Shown here: piece after piece, positions 32,849 to 41,140 of the stretch
How the letters are laid out: each line of letters begins with the position of its first letter
How positions within the stretch are numbered: position 1 is the first letter of the stretch
Assembly: GCA_963739795.1 (NCBI GenBank)
Contig: CAVUBL010000018.1
Span: forward strand, 1 to 64,000
From: CAVUBL01 sp963739795
GTDB taxonomy: Bacteria; Acidobacteriota; Thermoanaerobaculia; Multivoradales; DATKCC01
DNA: 64,000 nt
Direction: 5' to 3'
Notes under the pieces: model-generated
Database searches by the model: none
The model's input: only the letters and a program-made list of their open reading frames with translations
Told to the model about the DNA's origin: nothing
Translations under genes and position numbers: made by a program

Positions 32849-34447
32849 ATGAGATCACCCCGGACCTGGGTCCTCTGGACCCTGCTGCTCCTCTGGACCC
32901 TCGGTCTCGGAGCGGCGGTCGCCCGGGTCGTGACGCGGCCGGTGCTCACCCTCCACCTCGGCGGGCTGACCCTGTTCGCCGCCGAGCCGTGGCAGCTCCT
33001 GGCGGTCTGGGCGCTGGGCGCCCTCCTGGGGGTGGCCCTGCTGGCGCCCCTACCGCTCTCACGCCGTCTCGCCGTCGCCCTCTGGAGCGGTCTGGCCCTG
33101 GCGGCGTGCGGCTGGGCGGTGGCCCGCTTGGTCCCGCGGCATCCGGAGACCGCGCCGCCGGGGGGTGCTCGGACCGCCGCCGCGAGGCACCGGACGACGC
33201 TGCTCGTCGGCGTCGACGGGATGTCCTGGACGGCGATCCTCCCCCTGGTGCGGGCGGGGAAGCTGCCCAACCTCGCCCGGCTGATGGAGGAGGGCAGCTA
33301 CGGCGTCCTCCACTCGCTGCGGAGCCACCGGAACGCGGTCGACGAGTGGGGTTTCTGGTCGCCGGTCGTCTGGACGTCCATCGCCACGGGGGTCGTGCCG
33401 AGACGCCATGGGATCACGGGGTTCGTGGTGCCTGACGACTCCGGGAAGGTCCGGATGGCGACCTCGGACCGCCGGCGCGCCCCGGCCTTCTGGAATCTGT
33501 TCTCGGCCTTCGGCCACCGGGTCGCGGTCGTCGGCTGGTGGGCGACGTGGCCGGCGGAGAAGGTGTCCGGCTTCATGGCCTCGAGCGACCTCGGGCTGCG
33601 CGGTCGGCGCCAGGGTCAGGTTCCGGTCTACGGCCTGACCTATCCCCCGGGGCTTCTCGACGAGCTCCCCAGGACGCCGGCCACCCCGAAGGACTTCGAG
33701 GGCTGGGTGAACCGCGAGGTCTTTCCGTTCGACCAGTACCCGAGCCTCCTCAAGAAGGATCTCCCGTCCATCTACTCGGTGCTCTGGCAGGACCGCCTCT
33801 ACCTGAACATCGCCCGCTACCTGATCCGCAAGGACTCTGTCGACCTCTACGCCGTCTACTTCGAGGGAACGGACGCCCTGAGCCACTTCTTCTGGGCCTC
33901 GGCCTTCGGCGAGACCGGGAACCGGGCGACGCCCGTCTCCCTGCCCGAGGAGTTCGACGAGGATGCCGAGATCATTCCGAGGTACTACCGGGTGATCGAC
34001 CGCTATGTGGGCCAGCTCCTCGATCTCCTGCCCGACGACACCACGGTCATCCTGTGCTCGGATCACGGGTTCCACGTGGACCCGGCGGCCCCCCACCACT
34101 CCGACCACAGCCCCTACGGAGTTCTGATCGCCCGAGGGCCCGGGATCGCTCGCGGTCGCGACCTCAACCTCGAGCCCCTCGGCTCCCTGCGCGGCTCCCT
34201 CGGCCGGCCCATCGGTGTCCTGGACATCTTGCCGACGCTGCTCTACCTCCACCATCTACCCATCGCCGAGACGCTGGACGGCCACGTGATCGGATCTCTG
34301 CTCACCGACCGGGCCCTGGACGAGATCCCGGTCGTGCGCGTCGCCTCCTACGGCGACTTCGCCCGAGACCGCACGGTGTCGGTCGTCGACGACGGCGTCA
34401 CCGAGGAATACCAGAAGCGCCTGAAGGCCCTCGGCTACGTCCAGTGA
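32849..34447 (+). CDS. Membrane-anchored type I phosphodiesterase/alkaline-phosphatase-superfamily protein
   Basis: A 532-aa protein with three or so N-terminal hydrophobic segments (residues 1-110: VLWTLLLLWTLGLGAAVA, LLAVWALGALLGVALLAPL, LAVALWSGLALAACGWAVA), then a periplasmic alkaline-phosphatase-fold domain. Metal site 1 Asp in LLVGVDGMSW, the nucleophile Thr in VVWTSIATGVVPRRHGITGF, and the later metal ligands D-x-x-S-H-F-F and CSDHGFH are present. The fold covers nucleotide pyrophosphatases and phosphodiesterases; the substrate is unknown. The C-terminus is LKALGYVQ, nearly the same as the LKALGYL end of the sulfatase-like gene at 36.7-38.1 kb. Confidence 0.82.
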   Translation: MRSPRTWVLWTLLLLWTLGLGAAVARVVTRPVLTLHLGGLTLFAAEPWQLLAVWALGALLGVALLAPLPLSRRLAVALWSGLALAACGWAVARLVPRHPETAPPGGARTAAARHRTTLLVGVDGMSWTAILPLVRAGKLPNLARLMEEGSYGVLHSLRSHRNAVDEWGFWSPVVWTSIATGVVPRRHGITGFVVPDDSGKVRMATSDRRRAPAFWNLFSAFGHRVAVVGWWATWPAEKVSGFMASSDLGLRGRRQGQVPVYGLTYPPGLLDELPRTPATPKDFEGWVNREVFPFDQYPSLLKKDLPSIYSVLWQDRLYLNIARYLIRKDSVDLYAVYFEGTDALSHFFWASAFGETGNRATPVSLPEEFDEDAEIIPRYYRVIDRYVGQLLDLLPDDTTVILCSDHGFHVDPAAPHHSDHSPYGVLIARGPGIARGRDLNLEPLGSLRGSLGRPIGVLDILPTLLYLHHLPIAETLDGHVIGSLLTDRALDEIPVVRVASYGDFARDRTVSVVDDGVTEEYQKRLKALGYVQ

Positions 34448-34459
34448 CCGCGGGCGGGT

Positions 34460-36157
34460 CTACCGCGTTCCGAGCTCGGCGTCGGGGACCGCGGAGATCG
34501 GCCGCCTCAGGACCTTTCCCTTCCGGACCTCGAGCCAGCAGACGTCGGCGGCCGAGAGGCCGTGAGCGCGGATCCAGTAGGCCAGTCCTCGAGCCACGAT
34601 CGCCTGCCCCCGGTCCGTGCGGTACAGGTAGTAGTCGGGCGGGAAGTTGCCGTACCTGCCGTTGATCGTCGGCGTGCCGCTCAGGGAGGCGGCCCACATG
34701 GCGTCCGCCTGGAAGGCGGGCAGAGGCAGGGGACGCCGCGAGCTGACGTAGAAGGCCTGGCACTCGGGTCCGAGGTGAGAGGCGATCCGCTCGACCCGCT
34801 GGCGGGCCTCCACCTTGTCGTAGGACGGGATGCGGTGGGCTTGCTCGAGGCCGACCACCGCCAGCAGGACCAGGCACAGCGGCGTGAAGCGACGCCGCAG
34901 GTGCAGGCGCATGCGGTCCACCAGGAAGGCGAGCCCCACCCCGGCCGGCACGAGCAGGTAGATCCCGATCCGACCCAGCGCACGAACGGCTCGGACCCCC
35001 GGTATCCAGCCCGCCACACGGGGCCAGAGCCAGACTCCGCCGGGGGCGACCGTGGTCGCCACGACGACCACCAGGGTCACCGACACCAGCAAGCGGGTCA
35101 CGGTCCTGCGGCGCTCCCACCAGAGACCCAGAGCCGCCAGGACGGGCGTCGCCAGCCCGAGCCCCTGGACGCGGGTCCCGACGTGGCCCGGCGCCACTCC
35201 GGCGACGGCGGGGATCCGGTGAATCCAGCCGTAGAGCCGGCTCGTCTCGCCCAGGAGGACCCAGGACCAGAGCCGCGGTGCGAGCTTCTGGATGACGGTC
35301 CAGTGGCGCAGTCCCAGGAGCTGTGACGCGGAGTGACAATGCGAGACCACGGGCCGGACCGCGAGGACGGCGGCGCTGGCGAAGATCGCGAGGAACACTC
35401 CGTCGGCCGCCAGGAGGCGCAGCAATCGCCGTCGAGCCGACCTCACGGCCAGTGCCGCGAGGAGCGCGACGAGGAGGAAGACCCCCGAGAAGAAGAGAGG
35501 GTAGAAGGAGCTCCAGGTTTGGAGCACCAGGCAGAGGAACACGAGGTCCAGCGCCAGGCGGCGGCGCCCGGCCGAGGCCGGCGCGTCGGTCAGCTCGAAG
35601 GCTCGCGCGAGGGCCCAAAGGGCGCCGGCGACGAAGAGCTCGAAGAGGAGCTGCGGGTGGACGGCGTTGGCCGCCCGCGCGCTGCCGAAGGTGAAGAGGA
35701 AGGCGCCGAGGCCGGACGCCGCCGGGGTGCACGAGAGGCCCCGGGCGAGGAAGGCGTAGAAGGCCCAGAAGTCGAGTATCAGCGCCGCGAGCAGCCACAG
35801 CTCGAAGGCGGTGGCAGGGGAGAGGTGAACGAGGCGCCACGGCCAGTTGACGGCGCCGCTGGCGAACATGAGGTCCGCGTAGGCGGCCACATTCTTGACC
35901 GGATAATAGAGCGGCGGGTCCCAGAAGGAGAGGTGCGGCGGGCGGCGGGCGAGCCACCCCCACCCGTGCTCGAGAGAGAAGCCGACCAGCCGGGGGTCGC
36001 CCTCGCCGCCGACGACCGATCGGAACCCGCTCAGCCACATGGGGTAGGTCATCAGGAAGAGACCGAGTCCCAGGGCGAGCCACGGGAGCCACCGGTCCGC
36101 GAATCGCCGGGAGAGCGGCCCGGTTCCCACGGCTTGCGGCGTTGGTGGTGGCCCCAT
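34460..36157 (-). CDS. Polytopic membrane protein, GT-C-glycosyltransferase-like
   Basis: About 565 aa from ATG 36157 (a GTG at 36229 would add 24 residues). Roughly ten to twelve predicted membrane helices (WLPWLALGLGLFLMTYPMWL, FELWLLAALILDFWAFYAFLA, VFLLVALLAALAV and others) are followed by a ~110-residue soluble C-terminus. The first extracytoplasmic loop contains GGEGDPRLVGFSLEHG...FWDPPLYYPVKN, an acidic, aromatic loop reminiscent of GT-C lipid-linked glycosyltransferases such as YfhO or Dol-P-sugar types. I cannot name a family. It faces away from the AP-superfamily gene and is convergent with it, with a 12-base gap. Confidence 0.65.
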   Translation of the reverse strand: MGPPPTPQAVGTGPLSRRFADRWLPWLALGLGLFLMTYPMWLSGFRSVVGGEGDPRLVGFSLEHGWGWLARRPPHLSFWDPPLYYPVKNVAAYADLMFASGAVNWPWRLVHLSPATAFELWLLAALILDFWAFYAFLARGLSCTPAASGLGAFLFTFGSARAANAVHPQLLFELFVAGALWALARAFELTDAPASAGRRRLALDLVFLCLVLQTWSSFYPLFFSGVFLLVALLAALAVRSARRRLLRLLAADGVFLAIFASAAVLAVRPVVSHCHSASQLLGLRHWTVIQKLAPRLWSWVLLGETSRLYGWIHRIPAVAGVAPGHVGTRVQGLGLATPVLAALGLWWERRRTVTRLLVSVTLVVVVATTVAPGGVWLWPRVAGWIPGVRAVRALGRIGIYLLVPAGVGLAFLVDRMRLHLRRRFTPLCLVLLAVVGLEQAHRIPSYDKVEARQRVERIASHLGPECQAFYVSSRRPLPLPAFQADAMWAASLSGTPTINGRYGNFPPDYYLYRTDRGQAIVARGLAYWIRAHGLSAADVCWLEVRKGKVLRRPISAVPDAELGTR

Positions 36158-36446
36158 CGAGCGACCCCTGAGGTTCGATGGAGGGTCCTCTTCGGGACCG
36201 CGATCCCGAAGATCGAACAGATTACGCACTGGAGGGTCTTGGGAGCTTAGCAGGTCCTGTCGAAGCGGATCTCCGCACCGCTGGTGTCCATGAGTTCAGT
36301 GGTCAGTCAAGCCTCGAGTGACGAGCGTATCCGGCGAGGAGCTCGGGTCCCTGGCCAGGCGCTGCGACGCAGGCGTGGTGGCACGAGGTCGAGGAGCGGC
36401 ACCGCCGCCAGCGGCGTGAAGGGCCGCCGGGAGGCGTCACGCGAGG
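36158..36446. other. Intergenic tract with a degenerate copy of the mobile-element core
   Basis: No gene is supported. At 36366-36398 GACGCAGGCG, a 13-base insert and TCGAGGAGCG reproduce the core found inside the inverted-repeat elements at 36447-36725, 59898-60079 and 60076-60396. The hairpin arms are degraded and no terminal repeats are clear. It may be an old, decayed element beside the intact one. Confidence 0.4.
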
Positions 36447-36725
36447 CTAGGAGTCTGCGCGGCAGAAACGCGCAGTCGCGTTGCGAGCGCCGTGGGGGCG
36501 GATACGAGGCACCGCGACGCAGGCGATGCCGAGCCATCGTCGAGGAGCGGGAACGAAGTAGACGGCCCCACGCCGCCGCAACCCTCCGGGCGCAAGGGGG
36601 TTACGGGGTGTCTCCGGCGTTGCTCGTCGTCTACGATGTCCCCGCATCGCCTCCTCCTCGCGCCTTGGATCCACCCCGTAAGACCCTTGCGCGCGGCTAC
36701 GTGTTTCTGCCGCGCAGACTCCTAG
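36447..36725 (+). mobile_element. MITE-like element A, copy 1 (279 bp)
   Basis: Ends are CTAGGAGTCTGCGCGGCAG in inverted orientation; the match extends about 34 bp with three mismatches. The element carries no transposase. Both ends read CTAG, which suits TA-target duplication as in IS630/Tc1-type transposition (preferred target CTAG). Inside are GGGTTACGGGGTGTCTCC and the core GACGCAGGCG-hairpin-TCGAGGAGCG (36516-36549). A second copy lies at 60076-60396 in the opposite orientation. The right end supplies the TAG stop of the sulfatase-like gene on the minus strand. Confidence 0.85.
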
Positions 36726-38128
36726 AGGTAGCCGAGGGCCTTGAGGTGCTGGACCGTCTTCTCGTCGAGCTCCACGTCACCGGCCTCGCCCTCAGGACCG
36801 CCCTGGGTCAGCTCCGCCAGGCGGGCCCGGAGCTCCTTGACCAGCTCCGGGTGCTTCCAGGCTACGTTCGACCTCTGCTCGCCGGGGTCGTTCTTCAGGT
36901 CGAAGAGGCGGTTCCGGTAGAGCTTCCAGCGGCCGGTCCGGATCGAGAAGGGATTCGTGTCGATGCGTGAGTCGATCTGGCTCACGGCCAGGAGGGGCTT
37001 CACCTCCTGGCCCCGCAGAATCTCGAGGAGGCTCACGCCCTCCCAGGAGGGGGGGATCGGGAGCCCGGCGGCGTCGGCCAGGGTTGGGGCCACGTCGATG
37101 AGCCGGACCTGCCGGCGGACCCGTTTGCCGCCCCAGCGGTGCCCGGGTAGCTCGAGGACGAGGGGGACCCGCAGGAGCTCGTCGTAGAGGGTGTGGGCGT
37201 GCCAGCCCATCTTGCCGTGCTCGCCGAACTCCTCGCCGTGGTCGGAGGTGAAGACCAGCGCCGTTCGATCGAGGAGGTGCCTCTGCTCCAGGGCTTCGAG
37301 GAATCTGCCCAGGGCGCGGTCCATGGAGTAGATCTCCGCGTCGTAGGCCTCCTCGATGAACTCGAGGTCCCGCGGCCCGGCGGCTCGTCGATGATCGTTG
37401 ATCGAGCGCAGCTCGTCGATGGAGACGCCGTGGCCAAGCCAGCCGTGGTACTGATCGCCACCAAAGCGAGCCAGATCCTCGGGCGAGGGCGTGTAGGGGT
37501 GATGGACCTCGTAGGTGTGGAGGAAGAGGAAGAACCGGGTCCCGGCGGGGAGCGAGTCCAGCCAGTGCAAACCCTGGCTCACCTCCTTTCGGAAGTGCAG
37601 GTGCCCGTGTTGGTAGGGATTGGAGCGGTAGATCTGAAACCCCTGGTCGAGCCCCCAGATCGCGGCGACCTGCCCCCCGTCGTTGAACGACGCGGTCCGG
37701 AAGCCGTGAGCCCGGAAGAGCTCGGCGAGGGTCTCGACCTGCTCGGGCAGCGCATGGCGCAGGGCGTACGACGCTCCATGATGTGGGGGGATCAGGGAGG
37801 TCAGCATCGAGGCGTGGGAGGGCAGCGTCGAAGGCGCCTGGCTGATGGCTTGGTCGAATACCGCGGCGTCGTCGCAGAGCCGGTCGAGGTTCGGGCTGGT
37901 ATTCCGGTCGTATCCGTAGCAGCCGAGGTGGTCGTAGCGCAGGGTGTCGATGGAGATCAGGATCGCCCCGGTGACCGGCGGCTGGGGGTCGGAGCAGGCC
38001 GCGGTGGCCGCGAGGGCGAGGAAGAGCAAGGCGCCGTAGAGGATCTTCGGGGCGCGCAGGGGCCGCGGGGACCGTGGATGCGGACGGGACCCGGTCGGCG
38101 GTTGAACGTCGAGCGGGCTGCGGGTCAC
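36722..38128 (-). CDS. Sulfatase-like alkaline-phosphatase-superfamily lipoprotein
   Basis: About 468 aa from GTG 38128 (ATG 38206 is possible, touching the divergent gene's start). The signal ends in LAATAAC, a lipobox. Domains: ILISIDTLRYDHLGCYGYDRNTSPNLDRL (metal Asp pair), the nucleophile region SQAPSTLPSHASMLTSLIPPHHG, HTYEVHHPYTPSPEDL, the metal site FTSDHGEEFGEHGKMGWH, and IDVAPTLADAAGLPIP. The Cys/Ser-x-Pro-x-Arg formylglycine motif is replaced by Thr-Leu-Pro-Ser-His, so the nucleophile is probably Thr and the enzyme may be a phosphoesterase or transferase rather than a sulfatase. It ends LKALGYL; its TAG stop overlaps mobile element A. Confidence 0.8.
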   Translation of the reverse strand: MTRSPLDVQPPTGSRPHPRSPRPLRAPKILYGALLFLALAATAACSDPQPPVTGAILISIDTLRYDHLGCYGYDRNTSPNLDRLCDDAAVFDQAISQAPSTLPSHASMLTSLIPPHHGASYALRHALPEQVETLAELFRAHGFRTASFNDGGQVAAIWGLDQGFQIYRSNPYQHGHLHFRKEVSQGLHWLDSLPAGTRFFLFLHTYEVHHPYTPSPEDLARFGGDQYHGWLGHGVSIDELRSINDHRRAAGPRDLEFIEEAYDAEIYSMDRALGRFLEALEQRHLLDRTALVFTSDHGEEFGEHGKMGWHAHTLYDELLRVPLVLELPGHRWGGKRVRRQVRLIDVAPTLADAAGLPIPPSWEGVSLLEILRGQEVKPLLAVSQIDSRIDTNPFSIRTGRWKLYRNRLFDLKNDPGEQRSNVAWKHPELVKELRARLAELTQGGPEGEAGDVELDEKTVQHLKALGYL

Positions 38129-38204
38129 GGTCTGAGCCTCGATGGAGATCGAAGGGGGGCGGCGTCGGAGGCGCACGTCGTACGCGTCTTGTAGACTCGG
38201 GTCC

Positions 38205-38792
38205 ATGGTACAGGATCTCTTCGCGGTGGCCGTCGGGCTCGGGCTGGCCGCGGCCTGCGGGTTCCGGGTGTTCGTGCCTCTCCTGGCCATGGGCTTGGCG
38301 GTGCGGACCGGCCACCTGGCGGTCTCGCCCGGTTTCTCCTGGGTGGGCGGCGACGCCGCCCTGATCGCCTTCGGCGTCGCGACGGTGCTCGAGATCGCCG
38401 GCTACTACGTTCCCTGGGTGGACAACCTCCTCGACACGGTGGCGTCCCCCACGGCGGTGATCGCCGGCATGCTGGCAGCGGCCTCGGTGATGACCCACAT
38501 GGACCCGTGGCTCCGCTGGACCGTGGCGGTGCTCGCGGGGGGCGGCGTGGCGACCGCCGTCCAGTCGGTCACGGTCGCCGGGCGGCAGCTCTCCAGCCTG
38601 ACCACCCTCGGCCTGGGCAACCCGGTCCTCGCCACCCTCGAGACGGTGAGCTCCGCCGTCCTCGCCGCGCTCGCGGTGCTCCTCCCGATCCTGGCCCTCC
38701 TGCTCGTGGCCCTGCTCTTCGCGTTGGCGGTGCGCTGGGTGCTCTTCCGCCAGCCCCGCGTGGCGAAGCCTCATCTGAGGTCGCCCTCCTGA
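38205..38792 (+). CDS. DUF4126 integral membrane protein
   Basis: A 195-aa protein starting at ATG 38205. It has about five hydrophobic helices: LFAVAVGLGLAAACGFRVFV at the N-terminus, then VATVLEIAGYYVPWVDNLLD, a central GMLAAASVMTH segment, VAGRQLSSLTTLGLGNPVLATLETV and a final LLLVALLFALAVRWVLF helix. The conserved RVFVPLL, YYVPWVDNLLD and GNPVLATLE positions are those of the DUF4126 family. No function is known. The downstream hydantoinase gene overlaps its stop. Confidence 0.85.
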   Translation: MVQDLFAVAVGLGLAAACGFRVFVPLLAMGLAVRTGHLAVSPGFSWVGGDAALIAFGVATVLEIAGYYVPWVDNLLDTVASPTAVIAGMLAAASVMTHMDPWLRWTVAVLAGGGVATAVQSVTVAGRQLSSLTTLGLGNPVLATLETVSSAVLAALAVLLPILALLLVALLFALAVRWVLFRQPRVAKPHLRSPS

Positions 38793-41116
38793 CCGACCGC
38801 TGGGCCGTCTGGATCGACACCGGCGGGACCTTCACGGATGCCCTGGGGCGCGATCCGGAGGGTCGCCTGCTGCGCGTCAAAGTGCTCTCCTCGAGCGCTC
38901 TGCGCGGGCGCGTGCGCTCCGATCTCGGCGACGGGGGCCTGGTGGTCGAGGCCTCGTGGCTGCCGGAGGGGGGCGGAGGGGGCCCGGCGGCCGGCCCCCT
39001 CCTCGCCGGCTGCTCCTTGCGCTGGCTGGGCGCCGCGTCCGAAGTGGGCACCCGGGAAGAGGGCGTCGAGGGCTTCGACCCCGTAAAGGGCGTGCTCCGC
39101 CTCGCGCCGGACGTGCGCGCGGGCCGGGGGGGGGCCGCAGTCAGCCGGCCCGGCCGAGCGGGCCAGGTGTTCGAGATCCGCTCGCCGGAGGACGCCCCGG
39201 TCCTCGCCGCGAGGCTCCTCACCCGCACGCCCCAGGCGCGCCCCCTGCCCCCCATGGACCTGCGCCTCGCCACCACCCGGGGGACCAACGCCCTCCTGGA
39301 ACGCAAGGGAGCCGCCACCGCCTTGTTCGTGACCCGGGGTTTCGGCGACCTCCTGGAGATCGGCGACCAGGCACGCCCCGACCTCTTCGCCCTGGCGGTG
39401 GAGAAGCCCGAGCCCCTCTACGAGTCGGTGGTCGAGGTGCCCGAGCGGTTGGCGGCCGACGGCTCGGTGCTCGTCCCCCTGGAGGCGGTCCTCGACGAGG
39501 GCGCCTTGGACCAGGAGATCGCGGGGCTCCTGGACAGCGGCGTGCGGAGCGCCGCCGTGGCTCTCCTCCACAGCTACCTGCGACCGGATCACGAGGAGCT
39601 CCTGGCGCGGCGCCTGGAGGCGGCCGGGTTCACCCACGTCTCGTGCTCCGCGGAGCTCGCGCCTCTGATCAAGATCCTGCCTCGGGCGGAGACCGCGGTG
39701 GTGGACGCCTACCTGGGCCCGGTGATCGGCGAGTACCTGGAGCGGGTCGGCGAGGCGCTCCCGGAGGGCGCGACGCTCCACGTCATGACCAGCGCCGGCG
39801 GCCTGGTCTCGGCCGGCGAGTACCGGGCGAAGGACAGCCTCCTTTCCGGTCCGGCGGGGGGTGTGGTGGGGGCGGCCGAGGCGGGGGCACGGGCCGGCGC
39901 CTCGCGGGTGATCAGCTTCGACATGGGCGGCACCAGCACCGACGTGGCTCGCTACGACGGCGCCTACGAGTACCTCTTCGAGCACCGGGTGGGCGACGCC
40001 CGGCTGGTGGCCCCGGCCCTGGCGATCGAGACGGTGGCGGCCGGCGGCGGCTCGATCTGCCGTTTCGCCGCCGGCCGCCTGCTGGTGGGGCCCGAGAGCG
40101 CCGGCGCCGCACCCGGGCCGGCCTGCTACGGCGCCGGCGGCCCCCTGACCCTCACCGACGTCAACCTGCTCCTGGGCCGCCTCGACCCGGAGCGCTTCGG
40201 CATCCCGGTGGACCGGGCCGCGGCCGAGCGTCGCCTCGACGAGCTCGCCGCGGCGGTCGCCGCCGAGCGTGGGGACGCGGCGGCTCCCGAAGCCCTCCTC
40301 GCCGGTTGCCTGGCCATTGCCGACGAGCGCATGGCCGACGCCGTCCGACGGATCTCGGTGCGCCGCGGCTACGACCCCGCGGACTACGCCCTGGTCGCCT
40401 TCGGTGGGGCCGGGGGCCAGCACGCCTGTTCCCTGGCCGAGCTCCTGGGGGTCGAGCGGGTGGTGGTGCCCGAGGACGCCGGCCTGCTGAGCGCCGTGGG
40501 CCTGGGCGCGGCGGTCGTCGAGCGCTTCGCCCAGCGCCAGGTGCTCGCGCGGCTCGACCAGGTGGGCGGGACGCTGGGTGCGAGCCTCGACGAGCTGGCC
40601 GAGGAGGCCGCTGCCGCCGTCCGGCGCGAGGGTGTGGACGCCGGGGACGTGGTGGTGCGCCGGAGGATCGCCCACCTGCGCCTCGCGGGTCAGGAGACCA
40701 GCGTGCCGGTGGAGGTGCTGCCCGGCGGGGATCGGCCCGGCTTCGACCTGGAGGGCGCCTTCGCCGCCGCCTACCGCGAGCTCTACGGCTACCCGCCGCC
40801 GGAGCGGCCGGTGGAGGTGGAGTCGCTGCGGGTGGCGGCCTCGTCCCGGCCGGCCGAGAGGCCTTCACCCAACGGGCCGGGTCGCACGCGGCGGGCCGAG
40901 CCGGTCGCCGCCGGCCGCGCCTTCTTTGCCGGGGCCTGGGTCGAGACCGGGATCTTCGAACGGGGTGCCCTGGCGCCGGGGGATCACCTCCGCGGGCCGG
41001 CCCTGGTCTTCGAGCGCCACGCGGCGACGGTGGTGCCGCCGGGATGGCAGGCGTCCGTGGACGGCGGCCGGGCCCTGATCCTCGTACGCTCCGGGGAGGG
41101 CCCGATCGATGGATAG
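38789..41116 (+). CDS. hyuA: Hydantoinase A / 5-oxoprolinase-type ATP-dependent hydrolase subunit A
   Basis: About 775 aa. The first family residues (LTDRWAVWIDTGGTFTDALG) begin right at the previous stop. No ATG/GTG/TTG is available there, so a CTG at 38789 (overlapping the TGA) with a GAGG site is the most likely start. The actin/HSP70-like N-terminal domain (DTGGTFTDA) and core (SGPAGGVVGAAEAG, FDMGGTSTDVARYDG, VAAGGGSICRF) bind ATP; a C-terminal domain follows (YPPPERPVEVESLRV). With HyuB it should open a cyclic amide (hydantoin, 5-oxoproline or similar) at the expense of ATP; the substrate cannot be read from sequence. An ~80-residue Gly-rich insertion (about residues 50-130) is unusual. 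Confidence 0.85.
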   Translation: MTDRWAVWIDTGGTFTDALGRDPEGRLLRVKVLSSSALRGRVRSDLGDGGLVVEASWLPEGGGGGPAAGPLLAGCSLRWLGAASEVGTREEGVEGFDPVKGVLRLAPDVRAGRGGAAVSRPGRAGQVFEIRSPEDAPVLAARLLTRTPQARPLPPMDLRLATTRGTNALLERKGAATALFVTRGFGDLLEIGDQARPDLFALAVEKPEPLYESVVEVPERLAADGSVLVPLEAVLDEGALDQEIAGLLDSGVRSAAVALLHSYLRPDHEELLARRLEAAGFTHVSCSAELAPLIKILPRAETAVVDAYLGPVIGEYLERVGEALPEGATLHVMTSAGGLVSAGEYRAKDSLLSGPAGGVVGAAEAGARAGASRVISFDMGGTSTDVARYDGAYEYLFEHRVGDARLVAPALAIETVAAGGGSICRFAAGRLLVGPESAGAAPGPACYGAGGPLTLTDVNLLLGRLDPERFGIPVDRAAAERRLDELAAAVAAERGDAAAPEALLAGCLAIADERMADAVRRISVRRGYDPADYALVAFGGAGGQHACSLAELLGVERVVVPEDAGLLSAVGLGAAVVERFAQRQVLARLDQVGGTLGASLDELAEEAAAAVRREGVDAGDVVVRRRIAHLRLAGQETSVPVEVLPGGDRPGFDLEGAFAAAYRELYGYPPPERPVEVESLRVAASSRPAERPSPNGPGRTRRAEPVAAGRAFFAGAWVETGIFERGALAPGDHLRGPALVFERHAATVVPPGWQASVDGGRALILVRSGEGPIDG

Positions 41117-41140
41117 GCGCTGCGGGTAGGATCGGGGACC

